From: Hedera helix
Taxonomy: Eukaryota; Streptophyta; Magnoliopsida; Apiales; Araliaceae
DNA length: 64,000 nucleotides
Assembly: GCA_947179155.2 (NCBI GenBank)
Contig: OX359267.1
Span: 36,348,498 to 36,412,497 of the forward strand
Direction: 5' to 3'
Made by a program: the position numbers and the translations under genes. Positions within the stretch are counted from its first letter, which is position 1; each line of letters begins with the position of its first letter. Below, piece after piece: positions 10,963-23,870 of this stretch. Below the pieces are notes generated by a model. The model was given only the letters and a program-made list of their open reading frames with translations, ran no database searches and was not told the origin of the DNA.

Positions 10963-13104
10963 AGAAAACCCTCCTACTCATATAAGAGTATTGTTGACCA
11001 TGCACTTTACAGGGAAAGGTATTGTCCGAATGGCGCTAGCTAGAAATTCATCAAGTAGGCTAAGTGCTAGTACAATCATTTCTAAGGATTTATATGAAAG
11101 TTTTTGGCCTAATGGTTCGGATCATGGTTATTAAGAATGCTAATCAGTTGGATAGGTGGAACGAAACTAGGTAATTGGGTAAGATATTTAGTTCTTGTAA
11201 CATGATTTGGAACGATAGTATCCAGTTGCAAAACACCATGGGCCAAGGTTCTGCCCATAAGGTCAACCTCTTATATGGAGATAATAGGGCTGGGGATAAC
11301 AGTTATAACAGAAAGAACACGAATCAAATCACCGATCAAGGAAAAGAATAAAATTATTAATGACTACAAGTCTCAGTCTAGCTAGAGATGATTGGCTGCA
11401 GCTGTAGATCTTGGATCTCTTATTTTAGTGACACCTCTTTTATATTAAAAACTTCAAAGATTGTTTGATTTGTGGGTTTTAGGATTTTTTTGCTTGTGAT
11501 CATAAATTTGGATGGGGTTTTTGGCTTTTGAGTTCTTAATACTACTGTTAGGTTGCTTATAGGGGTGGTGAGTTGATCTAGTGATAAGACTAGAGATAGT
11601 ATGAAGGAAAGGTAAGGAAAAAGAAAATACATGTAAGTAAATATTTTTTAATAATTGCTTCTTTTATGTTAAATTTTTTCTTCTGATTGTCATACGTACT
11701 TTGTATTCTCATCAAATGATCGACTCTGTTAACGTCGATCTCATTTTTTGTTTTTTCTTGTAAATTTAACATTCATTTGAAATGTTAGATTTGGATGGAA
11801 TACTATTGATGTACCAAAACGAGAAACACCTTTATTCTTAAACATTCATCCATCCAATAGCAACTCTGTAATGAGAAGGGATCCAATTCCATAAACTGGG
11901 AAAACCTAACAACATCCAAAGTGTGAAACTTTCCTAAGTGAATGGTAGCAACTATAGGAAGATACGATTTGGAAAGTGAATGAAGGCAAATATTATCTAA
12001 CAAAAATTTCTTAAAACTGGGAAACCCTAACAACATCCAAAGTGTGAAACTTTCCTAACTGAATTTTAAATTTGGTAGTGTTGCTCCAAGCCACTAAGGT
12101 TTAGGTAAATATATATAAGTGCTTTTAAGTAGTATTTTTTTTGTTTCAATAAACTTATTACCAAAAGATTTTGAACACGCCACTATATGTCGCGGTACTC
12201 TGGGTAAAATTCTTAGCTTCCAGTGTGGGATTAAATGTATTCAAGTTAAAAATCCACCTCATAATTAAGTTTTACTCTTATCATTGGTCTTGGTCTCTCC
12301 GTAGTTCCTCATCAATTGCTATGATATTTTGCTTCTCAGGAAGTTTATATCACGTTTAAAGCTTGCAGCTTTAGTTTTCTGCTACCATGGTAAGTTTCGT
12401 GCTTTCTTGCAATTCTTATATTTGTCATGTATATATGCATTTTTTCTTATTTTAATTAGTTTTCAAAAGTTTGTATGCTCAAATGTATATTTTAGTTGTG
12501 CTTGTATGCTTGTAGATGAAATATGGAGGAGTGAGTTTCTTAAGTAAACAAATATTTTCTTAGGCTGAATTAATATAGATTTGTCCTTTAATTTGTCAAC
12601 AAATTTCAAAGTGTTAAGTAACCAACTCAACTAAAAGTTTCAACAATGCAAATCATGCTAATACAAAGTAACCCTTCAATTATCAAAATATATTATTGTC
12701 TCATAGTGTTAATTTTGTTCATCCATACCATAAACAATAATACCTTCTGCTCTATATTAGACAGAAGAAGTCTTTATAAACCTTGCATCAATAACACCTT
12801 AATGGAACAAGTCATTCTATACCTCTACTAAAGAATAAAATTCAAAAATTGTCATTAATGGAATTCGTTCATTCCATTCAATGGAATAACCAAACAATTT
12901 TATTTTATTTTATCGGAATAAGTCATACAATTTTCACCTCGATTCTTACTATTCAAACGTAATGTAAAAGAACTCCCTCAATAAGCTTCACCCTCCCACT
13001 CGCCTTAAAAAATAATTAATCCAAAACTAGTAAAAGCAAAATTCCATCTATCTCTTATCTACCCAAAAGAACCCATTAAAAACTCCCTCCAAGAAAATAA
13101 ACAC
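10963..13104. other. Intergenic DNA without a recognised gene
   Basis: An imperfect direct repeat of about 50 bp, containing AACAACATCCAAAGTGTG, occurs near 11893-11943 and 12013-12063. 12840-12930 has GGAATG/CATTCC motifs like those at 55320-55440, probably a related MITE fragment. Short ORFs show no known family. Confidence 0.4.
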
Positions 13105-13637
13105 TGTGACGCCCCCAAATCTGAGCCCACACAGCCCAAACTTGAGTCGTCAAAAGACTACAACAAAATTATTACAACAAAGCACAACGTACAACAATAC
13201 AGTGTATAATAATACACAACTAAGTCTTCACTATTATTGCCACATTATTTTACAACACGTGAAGACTACGACAGCTATTCCTCAGACTCTCACTCCATTC
13301 CCCGGCTAGACCCTGTTACGTTTTCATCTCCTGTAATGGAACAAAAGAAAGGGTGAACTCAAATAACCCAGTAAGAAATATCATGACTAAGATAATGACG
13401 AATAAATTATCATTAGTCTTCAACAGTTGAGTTCTGAATACAATAGACTACAAGGTTTATATCAAAAACTGTAGTTAAATTCTTAAACAATGTTCAGATC
13501 AATAATAGCAGCGGAATGAGCAATCTATTAGAAGAATAATGCAGACTATAATGTCCACTCGCTTCTCTTTTTAGTAAAAATATCAACTTTTATCATCTGA
13601 AATACCATTAGTCAAGATAATACAACTTCACAGTTCC

Positions 13638-13792
13638 TGGTCATAATCATGCAGATCAACAGTTCATCTTTGCACTACGGGCCAAAGACATTCAATATAA
13701 CACCAACGGTCATGATTATACCAGATTCAGCCTTTGGTCATAATCATACCAACCAACAGTTCATCTTTGCACTACGGGCCAAAGAGAACATT
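13638..13792. repeat. Direct repeat in the large LTR (GGTCATAATCAT...)
   Basis: A unit with GGTCATAATCAT, AACAGTTCATCTTTGCACTA and CGGGCCAAAGA occurs twice, about 97 bp apart. Confidence 0.75.
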
Positions 13793-14439
13793 CACCACGT
13801 GCCATAAAAGACACCGAATAGATGTATCGCCTTTAACCTAGTATATCGCCTTTAACCTATCATCTGTTCAACAATTATATCACATCTGTGCCCCCGGCCA
13901 CAGATATTCACAACAGCTTGATTCTTGATGATTAATACAAATAACAGTGATACAAATGATGAACAGAAGAACAGAATAAACAATAAGTATCGGAAGTTTA
14001 CTTTGTGCAGATTCAAATAATGTCCAAATTGCCAACATGATGTGGAGTGAAATTTAAAAATGATATTCAAGATCCACAGTTCAGAATAACGATTACAATT
14101 CAATAGAAATGTTCAGAAAATAGGAAGGTTTAGTTGAAATAATGAAATTCAACTATTATGGAACATATAATATTTTCAGGAATTATAGAAGCAATAGTTC
14201 CATAATAAGTTTCGATTTAGGTGTATGGAAGAAAATAATATCCCTTACCATAACAGGTTTGATTAACAAAAGGTGAAGAAAATTAATATCCCTTACCATA
14301 GTAATTTTGAATAATGGAAGATGAAAAAGATGGTATCCCTTATGAGTATAAAGGAAAATGATATCACTTACGAATATGGAATAAAAGTGTCATGTGATAA
14401 TTCGTGTAGACAAATTATTTCCACACGAGACAAATAAAA

Positions 14440-14700
14440 AGGGTTATTCACCAACAAACGGTAATCCGCGCCGTAAGGTTATTCCCATCAATTTGAATAC
14501 GAAGAGTTATTCACCAAACAGACGATAATCCGCGCCGTAAGGTTATTCCCATCAATTTGAATACGAAAAGTTATTCACCAAACAAGCGATAATCCGCACC
14601 GTAAGGTTATTCTCAAAGATTAATAAGGAATGAATACAAAAGGTTATTCACCAACAGGCGGTAAACCGCGCCGTAAGGTTATTCCCACAATTTAATACAT
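14440..14700. repeat. Tandem repeat in the large LTR (CCGTAAGGTTATTC units)
   Basis: Four copies of a unit of about 65 bp with GTTATTCACCAA...CGATAATCCGC...CCGTAAGGTTATTC. It is more GC-rich than its surroundings, and the units differ by a few bases. Confidence 0.85.
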
Positions 14701-15649
14701 GGAAGTAAATGGCACAAGAAAGAAACGATATTATTTTCGAGAATCAAATAATGATAATCCCTTCAAGTAAGAAAGAAAATAATATCCATTTATGGTGATG
14801 AAAATAATAATACCCCTTACCTTAACACGTGACTGGATATTGATTTAAATGAGGTTGATCAACCTATATATTTTTAATAAAATTAGTAATTACCATATAT
14901 AAATTTCAAGGTGTATGATAATTCATATATTATGAACTATCAAAATTATATATATTTAACATAATTTTTGTAGTATAATATAACAACTTTAAAATAGTTT
15001 TTAAAATAATATTTCAAAATAAATCTTCCAAAGAAAGCTTTTAAAAATGAATCTTCTTAAAGAAGAGTCTTCTAAAGGAAGATTTATGAATACCGTGAAA
15101 AATATGAATTTATGAAATTACTACTCTTTAATAAAAGACTTACTTGAAAATTTTTTGCACTCCTTTTGGCTTTCAAACACTCAAAATAAGCTTACTATTC
15201 TCAGAGAAAACTCATAAAATTCTTATAGAAAAATTTTATGTTTTAGGTGTGATTTTTCTATTCAGCTGAGCAAGCTATTTATAGGAGAAAAGAAGTTACT
15301 ATGCGTGGTAGGTGGGCAGAAAATTTATCAGCAGAGGCTGCTGCGCAGCCTCCACCAACTCTTCCCAGCCAAAACTCATTTTACACATTTCGTGTGGGCC
15401 CCACAGTGGGTCCCATATGTTTCTTACTATTCACTTACTATTCACGTTACTATTTCAAATAGTAAAATTAATTATTTTATTTTTTATTTATTTATTTATT
15501 TATTTATTTATTCTTCCTGTGAGTCCAACATATAAAATAATGTTACCACAATAATGTAAGAAACATGTTACATATTTTTATTAATTTAATAATATAAATT
15601 ATAATGTATTTGCTACTGTGACAATTATTAGATTCAATAATTTTAAACT

Positions 15650-15830
15650 ACAGTGCACCAACAATTATTGACTCGATGATATGAAATACAGTGTAATGAC
15701 AATTATTGAATCAATAATGCAAAATACTGTGTAGCAACAATAATTGAATTGATAATATAAAATATTATGCAGTGACAATTATTGATGAAATGATGCGTAA
15801 CAGTTACGGTGTTAATAATATGAGACACTG
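15650..15830. repeat. Degenerate tandem repeat in the large LTR (ACAATTATTGA units)
   Basis: About four units of 45-50 bp with ACAATTATTGA followed by an AT-rich stretch and TACTGTG or similar. Confidence 0.6.
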
Positions 15831-16222
15831 TGCAATACCATGTGCTACTGTAGAGTACCGCATGCTACAGTAAAATACCATAAATTACCGTATGCTACTA
15901 TTCTTTTATCACCGGTATTTTAACAGTTAGCACCGTTGACTATTTTTATTAAAAATGTTACTTCTGTCATTTTCTATATCCGACAAATATTCCGTTGTGG
16001 GGTCCACCAATAATTTGTTATTTCGGCGCCGTCGTACGACCCGAATATTCCCCGACAAAATGAATATTCCCCGACAAAACGAATATTGTCCGACAAAATA
16101 AAATTTGCACATAACATCCTTAACTTTAAACTTTATCGATTTAACCACTTACTGTTTCAGAAAAATATATATGAAGAAAAATTAAATTTTATATTTCATA
16201 AAATTCGGGGTCTTACAAACAC

Positions 16223-16897
16223 CCATACCCCAAATAATTGCCATACAAAGTATTCCCACCAAAGGTGAAAATACAAGATTAATCAAAGCGAACCTTACCC
16301 CAAATAAAATACCAGGAAAAGAAAGCCCTCAACTCAAGCTCACACACTCACTCACCATATCATTTAAGCCCTTGCAAAAGAAATGAAAAATGTGAATATC
16401 CTTCCTATCTTACAAATCAATAAAACTACTGAAAATTTCCCTCTAAGAAGAAAACAACTACATCCCTAGATGAATCCCAAAACCACCTTCAAATACAATA
16501 ACATTTGGCTTAAGCAAAAATAACATCTCAAATCAACACCATGATCGACAACAATTATGCCAACTTCAGAACTCCTGCACAAAAAAATAATTACAAGAAA
16601 AACCATCCCAACTCCCTTCTCTAAACTTTATTTAATTCTACCAATTGTCATTGGCCTTACAAATAACCGATATAGTGAAAGAAAGGAGTCTTTAAACTTC
16701 AAATTGAGTTTCTTTGACACCATTTTAAGGGTATATGATCCTTATAATTCCACAAGATCTTATAAATAAATAAATAAAAAATAATTTCTCAACCAGATTC
16801 TTCTTAATCTAAAAGCTTTCATGTCTTATTATCAAGGAATTTTAGGGAATGGGGGTTGTAACTTGTATGTGTATCCTATTCAATATATACTGTTTTT
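16223..16897. other. Intergenic DNA without a recognised gene
   Basis: A short ORF at 16557-16769 has no features that support it. Nothing else seen. Confidence 0.35.
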
Positions 16898-16954
16898 TGG
16901 ATGAGTTACAATAGTTGATATTTACAATTTGTCATGCCACAATGTATGTTGTTG
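16898..16954. repeat. Left copy of a direct repeat flanking the Tnp2 relic
   Basis: GGATGAG.TACAATAGTTGATATTTAC... through CCACAATGTATGTTGTTGC is repeated at 18964-19024 with few differences. The right copy is the 3' end of the intron before the PHD exon at 19027. The left copy is therefore a duplicate of that intron end, now separated by the transposase relic. Confidence 0.8.
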
Positions 16955-18890
16955 CCAAGAAAAGTAGTTATTTTCGACATAATTAATTCCCTCGAAAATA
17001 TACTATTTTTGACGGAATATTTGGTCGATTATAATTATGTCAAAAATAAACTAATATCGACGAAATTATGTCGATCATAAGATCCCCTACTTGGCGCCAA
17101 ATTTTCTGCCACCGCGAAAGTTATTTTCAACGACAAGACATCGTGCCTGGCCAATTGTCTCACCCCGCAGATGGAGATGAGTGAAAGATGTTTGATGAAA
17201 ATTTTTCTCAATTTGGTGAGGAATGTAGGAATGTCAGGCTTGACATGACTACGGATGAGTTTTGTCCATTTAATAATTTTAGTCAACCTTACTCTGTGTG
17301 GTCAGTGATTATGGTAGCTTACAATCTTTCACCGTCAATGTGCATGAGAGATCCTTATCTGTTCTTGACTTTACTCATACCGGGGAATAAGAGTCATGCA
17401 AAGGACATAAACGTGTATTTCAGACCGTTAGTCGATGAACTTAAGATGCCGTGGGAGACGAGGGTCTAGACTTATGACAAATCGATAAAGCAATTTTTTT
17501 TGATGAAGACGGCCTTGTTGTGGACTATCACTGATTTTTCGGTACTTGGGATGATCAATGGGTGGTCGACTCATAGGAAGTTGTCATGTCCAATTTGTAT
17601 GGGGAATGTGCAAGGCACACATCTAAAACATGGCCGAAAAATTAGTTTCTTTGGTACTGTTCGTAAATTCTTGCCTGTTGATTACAGTTACAGAAAGATG
17701 TCTACATAGTTTAATAGAAAAATGGGGTCGTCGGTCGATTGTCAAGCAGCGAGATCTTGGGTTGGCTAAACGATCTGAAATTTTCACCGTCAGGGAAGGA
17801 GCACAGTAAATATAGAGCACTAGGTTACTGCAAGGCTCATAATTGGACTCATTCGCCCATGTTCTTCTAGTTGCCGTACTGGGAGACGCTTTCAATCCGT
17901 CACTGTATGGATGTGATGCATATAAAGAAGAATGTATTTGAGAACTTGTTTTATACCATGCTAGATGCTAGTGGTAAAATAAAAGACAACGACAATGCAC
18001 AGAAAGATCTGGAGACACTTAACATATGACTAGATTTGTGGCTCCGACCTAACAACTCAAAACCTAAAGGTTCATTATGTCTAACCAAGCAACAAGTTGA
18101 AGACATTTGCAAATGGATAAGTGCGTTGAAGCTCCCAGATGGATATACTTCTAATACATGTCGTTGTAGTAAGGTTGAACAGTTAAAAATTATTGGGTTC
18201 AAAAGTTATGATTGTCATGTATTCATACAGAAGTTGATGCCAATTGTATTTCGTGAGATGTTACCCAGAAAAATTGTAGACGTCTTAACCGAACTTTCAA
18301 ATTTCTTTCGGGATCTATGTTCAACGGTTATAAGGTATACTGATGTGGAACAGATGGAGAAAAATATAGTGCTGACAATGTGTAAGTTAGAAATGATATT
18401 TCCTCCAGAGGTTTTTGACTCGATGGAGCATTTGCCTATTCATCTGCCATATGAACTTAAGCATGGAGGACCTGTGCAATATTGATGGATGTATCCGTTT
18501 AAGAGGTAATATCATCTACATATCTTTTTTTATGATATTCATCACTCATATTCGTAATGTTTTTCATTTAATTATTATATTTTAGATACATGCGTCGTTT
18601 AAAGCAGAAAGTAAAAATAAAGCTCGTGTAGAGGGCTCTATTGCTGAACGGTACATAGAGGAAGAGCTTGTCAACTTCAGCTCATTGTATTTTGAGGATA
18701 TTGTCTCAACGAAACACAATCGTTTAAGTCGAAATGAGGTCGTTGGAGTCCAATCATCTGTTGATGAGTTAGCTGTATTTTCCTATCCGGCTAAATCATT
18801 TGGCCATGAGACGATGACGTACTTAAGTGAAAAAGATTTAAAAATTGTATCTACATATGTGCTTCTAAATATGCCTGAAGTATCTTCATA
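16955..18890 (+). mobile_element. Truncated CACTA element carrying a Tnp2 relic
   Basis: The left part (16955-17110) has a decayed terminus (CCAAGAAAAG) and TCGAC / GACGGAAT subterminal motifs, plus a TTGGCGCCA segment that matches, inverted, the right part of the CACTA element at 3232-4092. The transposase follows. No CACTA right terminus is visible before the second direct repeat at 18964, so the element is truncated. Confidence 0.7.
17188..18890 (+). pseudogene. Tnp2-type CACTA transposase, multiply broken
   Basis: Three colinear stretches match plant Tnp2 family proteins. 17188-17469 has the conserved core (RNVRLDMTTDEFCPFNNF, then LLIPGNKSHAKDINVYFRPL). 17500-17709 continues with ALLWTITDFSVLGMINGWST and the zinc-binding LSCPICMG. 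18036-18485 is the C-terminal DUF4218-like part (SYDCHVFIQKLMPI, SMEHLPIHLPYELKHGGP). After an in-frame TGA at 18483 the expected WMYPFKR follows, then an intron-like gap and a final part from 18585 (ARVEGSIAERYIEEE). In-frame stops at 17467 and elsewhere, plus frameshifts between blocks, rule out function. The normal role would be to bind CACTA ends and catalyse transposition. Confidence 0.88.
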
Positions 18891-18963
18891 CATAACATAT
18901 GTAGCTAGTATTTTTAAAAATTTAATATTTAAAAGCCTAGCCTATAATTGTAACCCTTCCTTT

Positions 18964-19024
18964 GGATGAGGTACAATAGTTGATATTTACGTACACTTTG
19001 TCATGCCACAATGTATGTTGTTGC
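18964..19024. repeat. Right copy of the direct repeat flanking the Tnp2 relic
   Basis: Near copy of 16898-16954. It ends one step before the TTGCAG acceptor of the PHD exon at 19027. Confidence 0.8.
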
Positions 19025-19026
19025 AG

Positions 19027-21033
19027 GCGACAATATGCTTGCAGTGCGGTGACAAAGGTTGGGATAATGCTTTTGTGTATTGCATCGAGTGCCTGGAAGT
19101 TGGTGTACTTGATTTCAATTCAACTTTCTGGTATGTGTTTCATGGCTAGTTCATACAGGAAAATACACCTTTAATTTCCACCTGAAATACATGTCCATCT
19201 CACTTGGCTAACGTTGTAACTTATCTAGACAATTGCCAAAAAAAAAAATTAAAAATTAGACTTCGCAGTTTAGAGCAAAAAATAAGCTACGAAGGGTCAA
19301 TTTTTGAACTTTGGGGTGGAAATTGTTTTGAGGAGCAAACTCGGGGAATGCAAATTGTTTTTTTACTCTTAACTTTATCATTATATTTCTACGAGGAAAT
19401 TTGTTTGCATTTCAATGGATCTGAATTTGAATGCATGAGCGCGCTCAAGCATAAGGTTCATTATTCGGTTTGTTTGGTTAATACAGAAGTATAATGAAGC
19501 TCGTTTACTTAGGCCGGCCTTCATTTTTATACAAAAGTTTAAGGTAATTAATCCATTTCAAAAAACGAGTCTTAAATAAAGATTTTTTTTTAAACAGCTT
19601 TTTCTTTTCTTTTTGAAATAAGACTCTTTTGTAAAACGAATTAGTATTTTACATACTTTCGGTTAGGTATCTTAATATTTTAATATTAGGGGCGTAGTGA
19701 AAAGAAAAAAGAATTTGAGGAAAGAAATTAGAAAGAAGTTAAAGAAAAACTTGTATGTGCTATGAAGTGCCTTGTATTGACCATAGATTAATTTTATTAG
19801 CTTATTAAGTTTTTTTCCATTTATCAGATACTGCTTAGACCAAATTCCAGAAACATTAGATGAATTTGTTGAATGGGTTTGCGACTTCTGCAAAGAAGAA
19901 GAGCCAAACCAGTATACTATTCTGAAAGAGAACTATATTCCAGCCCAAAAAATGAACAATCCAAGTCCCAAAAATGCAAAGCCAGTTGAAATTCCAGTTT
20001 GGAGGTGAAAATAATATTTCCCCATTTTTAATTATTACAAAACTCATGCTTCACTATAATTTGTGTGTGTGTGTGTGTGTGTCTGTGTTTCTGCTAATTG
20101 GCTCCATTTTTTTCCAGTGGAGAGTTTAGCATACTGAAACAAAATCAGGTTACCTTTAATATATTCGTAGCACATCTATCAAACAAGGCAAGTCCTAAAG
20201 TCTGTGAAGAGGCAAAATTGCTTGAACCATTGCTTCACCTTGAAAAGCTTGCAATGTCTAATGTGTGGCCTAAAGGTTTTGATATACTCGATCTGTTTGA
20301 TGAGAGTATTGACCTGTATTTCTTTCCAGGAAACTCAAGGTATTGACGATAATTTTGTTCCAAAAAAATAGTCTCATTTAAGAATGATAGTATAAAATGA
20401 TACAATATTTTCGAGTTTACAATCAAAATTTCATTATCATAATGTCAATATAATCGAAACACTTAAAAAATAAGGATAAACATGAACAAAAATATTGTAA
20501 TAGCAATATAATATTGTAAAATCCTTACGTCGGTAAGATTAAAGAAGATGACCTACTTGTATTATTTCTATTAGTAAATTAGTGGGCCTATGCATCACAA
20601 GAGAAAACCTTACATTATATATATATATCATATTTTCTCGAAAAATATTCTTACACATACCATTTTTAAATTTTGCAAATAAGAGTTTATTTTTTGGAAT
20701 TGATAGAGTATCTTCCGGCGTACTTTTTCTAACTAGAATTTTTCTAATGGATTATTTATTTTATTTTATTTTATCAAAGTTTTGAAAGGGCTTTCAACGA
20801 ATTGATTGAACAAGTTCTGAAAGTCATCTTAGAAAATAGTGAGCTTTTGCTTTTCAGCTCCACCGAGCTGCCACTGCGACAGTGGAGTATGTATACATTT
20901 TAATTTTTGATTCACTAAGAAGCACGCGTCTTTATTCTAGATTAATTAGATTTTTTTTAAAAAAATAAATTGATTTGCAGGAATCCGAGGCAAATATTAT
21001 TTGTGGGGAATGTTTAGCCCAAAGAATAACTAA
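19027..21033 (+). pseudogene. PHD-finger protein of the AIPP2 type; 5' end missing, possibly broken
   Basis: Five exons can be read: 19027-19130, 19828-20004, 20118-20339, 20780-20886 and 20981-21033 (TAA). The first gives ICLQCGDKGWDNAFVYCIEC (four Cys ligands), the second YCLDQIPETLDEFVEWVCDF and C-x2-C, together a PHD-like finger. Then follow VAHLSNKASPKVCEEAK, VWPKGFD...DSIDLYFFPGN, ENSELLLFSSTELPLRQW and GKYYLWGMF, the conserved C-terminal domain of plant AIPP2/PAIPP2-like readers, which bind histone H3 tails and aid silencing. Borders and phases of exons 2-5 agree exactly. The first junction does not: the best donor (19130) joined to 19828 makes TGA, and the expected His-Arg before Tyr-Cys is absent. 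An acceptor at 19809 would keep the frame but adds foreign residues. No ATG exon is visible, because the Tnp2 relic occupies the upstream intron. Partly decayed or 5'-truncated gene is the best reading. Confidence 0.75.
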
Positions 21034-21182
21034 TTGGAAAAGAAGTAAAAGAAGAGGAAGTTGATGAAGAAGAAGAGGGTCCAGCTGAAAATGTAGGAGA
21101 TGTGGGGATGTTTGAAGGCAGGAGAAGATCAACAAGGATAATCAAGGAGCCCATCTGGATGACTGACTATGTGAAAGAATAA
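21030..21182 (+). pseudogene. Ty1-copia scrap (spacer before reverse transcriptase)
   Basis: A 50-codon open stretch overlapping the PHD stop in another frame. It is acidic and ends RRRSTRIIKEPIWMTDYVKE then stop. The R-R-S-T-R...P-x-W-x-x-D-Y-V pattern is typical of the region between integrase and reverse transcriptase in plant copia polyproteins; compare RREPVWMADY in the element at 28651-33181. It could instead be a genuine tail of the PHD gene reached by another splice. Confidence 0.45.
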
Positions 21183-22741
21183 GTGCGGGAAGGGTAAGAA
21201 GTAGTTAAAATGATTGGGACATGAGCTGGCACTAGCAGTATCCGTTGGAGGGTGTTGATCGATTGTAGTTGTTTGTTATGTGTTTCAATGGCTGAGATTC
21301 ATCTCTGGAACCTCGTGTTATATTTTGTTGCACTAAGACGGAGAATTTGAATATAGTAAGCGAGGTTGTGTTTGAATTTGAATACCGATGATGGTAAACT
21401 TTTTGTTTGTTTGGTGACTTGTTTGAAAGATCTAAGTTAAAATATTTCTTTTCTTCATTTCAACTCTCAATCTTATTGAAAACAAAAGTGAGTTAATAGT
21501 TGTTAATGTGTGTTTTGAATTTTTGTTTGGAATCTGACTTTTGATTCCACTCAAATTATTTTGTACAGTGACTCTGAGATTTAACAGTGATAGAGGACGG
21601 AACTGTTTTTTTCACACTTTAATATAATAATATCTTCTATCCTTCAACCGTGATTTTTTTTTTTTTCGATTTGAGTTTTTTATGAAAAACTTGTGTTCTT
21701 CTCTTAAATTTATTTTGTTTTTTGTGTTTGACATAGTTTGTTTTATAATAATTTCTCACTTATTATTAAATGAGTTATAACTAAACCTAAATTAAATTTG
21801 AGGATATATTTGAAAGTTTACTGTACTTTGTTCCATTAACCCTACCCCATCTGTTAATGATTATCAATATCCATTTCAAATATTGACGGAGAAAATAACT
21901 ATACAAGCTAAAAATGATATGCTAACTAGTTGGGCTTATTTGAGTCGGGTCTAAAAGAGTGAGCTCGAGCTAAATATCCCAATGCTCGAATTTGGTTTGT
22001 CTAATTAAATAGTAAATATAACTTGTTCGAATTTGACTTATTTAATACTTCGAGTTAGACTTAATTGAATAGAATGAATCAGCTTCGCAAACAGCCCAAC
22101 TGGTTTACAGCTCTAGTTGCTGTCTCCATATTTTCCTCGACTCTCTTTGATAACCAATTCCAATACATTTCATCTATCATCTTTCTTCATCAGATTGACA
22201 GTGCCATTCCGCAGAAAAGAGATAGGTGACACTGTATTAGCAACCATTACTTATACTTAAAGTAACCTAGAACATTAGATAAACAAGCATGCCTAATAAT
22301 TCAATTAATAGTATTTAAAGAGAAAGATAGAGATAGAGAGAGACGTGCGAAGTTTTGGGGACGACTAGTTTGGCATGACGACATGAAAGAGACACAGAAA
22401 GTTCAGAACCTAACATATCATCAGTTGAAATTTTGATATAATATAGGAGTATATTCTAATTGTAATTGTCAAGTGTAATTAGAAGAAAGGGTGATAGCTT
22501 TGTGTACTAAAATTGAAACGTACAGAAAAGGCCTTAAGGATTCAGTCAGAATGATTTTGGCACGCATGAATTGTTTGATTGGACTAAAATTTTATTTCCG
22601 TGTTTTTTACTAATATCCAAATTCAAGAACAAAACATTTTTTGAGATTGAACATTTCAATCATTTTAGTTAATTAACATCTTTTTTAACTTACACACGTT
22701 TCCATGTGTTAGGTTTACAAATTTTATCTCCTATAAAATAA
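21183..22741. other. Intergenic DNA downstream of the PHD gene
   Basis: 21200-21600 probably holds the 3' UTR of the PHD gene. A (GA)n-like run lies near 22319-22343. No further gene seen. Confidence 0.4.
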
Positions 22742-22743
22742 TA

Positions 22744-22763
22744 CTCCCTCGTTTGGTTCCACA
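22744..22763. mobile_element. Left stub of a Stowaway-like MITE split by a Helitron
   Basis: CTCCCTCGTTTGGTTCCACA preceded by TA (22742-22743). It continues, after the Helitron, at 27455 with TTATAAGATTAAT. A related unbroken copy at 56786-57045 reads straight through the equivalent point. Confidence 0.75.
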
Positions 22764-23032
22764 TCTATTATATATATTAAATTGCAGTACATAGCACCGT
22801 TGCTTGACAAATGACGTTCACATATTAAAACACCTGTCATCCACATTTAATGCTCTCTAGCCTTACTCCAGTTTTTAAAATTTACTCCACTTTTTGTAAT
22901 TTTTTAATATTATACCTTTTATATAATTATACCATTATACCATACATATATCTTCCTTCTACCACTGCACTTGAAGCATTAATTGCCAACCAGCCACTGA
23001 ACTACTTTTTCCCTCCGCTGTTCTAGATCACT

Positions 23033-23870
23033 ATCACTACAACTATTGATATGATAAATATTTTATGAATGTTTTCTCAATAATAGTATTTTCTCAGTTT
23101 TAATTTTAAATACAATTTTTTTATATTTTCTCAGTTTTAACAATTTTTTTAACTTTATTCGAATCATAGATGCATAAAATTCAAAATTTATATCCTTCAT
23201 TTTAATTTTAAATTCTAAATCAAATTATTTAATTTTTTATTCAAAAAAAACATGCCCACCACTTAACGCATTAAATGCCCACCACTTAATTTACTTGTCT
23301 TTCTTCCGTTTTTCACTCCCTTATCATCAATTTCTCAACAACTTCATACTTTAAATTTTTTCATATACTAACAAAAATATTATTTTACATATCTTTATCT
23401 TATAATTCCTATTATCACTACAACTATTGATATGATAAATATTTTATGAATGTTTTCTCAATAATAGTATTTTCTCATTTTTAATTTTAAATACAATTTT
23501 TTTATATTTTGTCAGTTTTAACAACTTTTTTAATTTTATTCGAATCATAGATACATAAAATTCATAATTTATATCCTTCATTTTAATTTTAAATTTTAAA
23601 TCAAATTATTTAATTTTTTTATTGAAAAAAAACATGTCCACCACTTAACATGTTAAATGCCCACCACTTACTTTACTTGTCTTTCTTCCGTTTTTCACTC
23701 CCTTATCACCAAATTCTCAACAACTTCGTACTTTAAATTTTTTCATATACTAACAAAAATATTATTTTTCATATCTTTATCTTATAGTTCTCATTATCAC
23801 TACAACTACTTATCTATTTTAATAGATTTCAATATTTTCTCATATATATCTTTATCTTATAGTTCCCATT
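23033..23870. repeat. 381-bp tandem duplication in the Helitron
   Basis: Copies start with ATCACTACAACTA at 23033, 23414 and 23796. The first two are full length (about 381 bp) and the third is cut after about 75 bp, where another partial copy begins at 23871. The two full copies differ at only a few positions. Confidence 0.9.

Larger units (their letters stand above)
13105..16217. mobile_element. Large solo LTR (3.1 kb) with 5-bp target duplication
   Basis: Starts TGTGACGCCCCC and ends GGGGTCTTACA (TG...CA with matching short inverted ends). AACAC flanks it at 13100-13104 and 16218-16222. No gag-pol sequence lies inside or beside it, so it is a solo LTR left by LTR-LTR recombination. The length and TGTGACGCCCC end suggest a Ty3/gypsy chromovirus-type LTR; that is inference. 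It contains three internal repeat blocks, listed separately. Confidence 0.85.
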
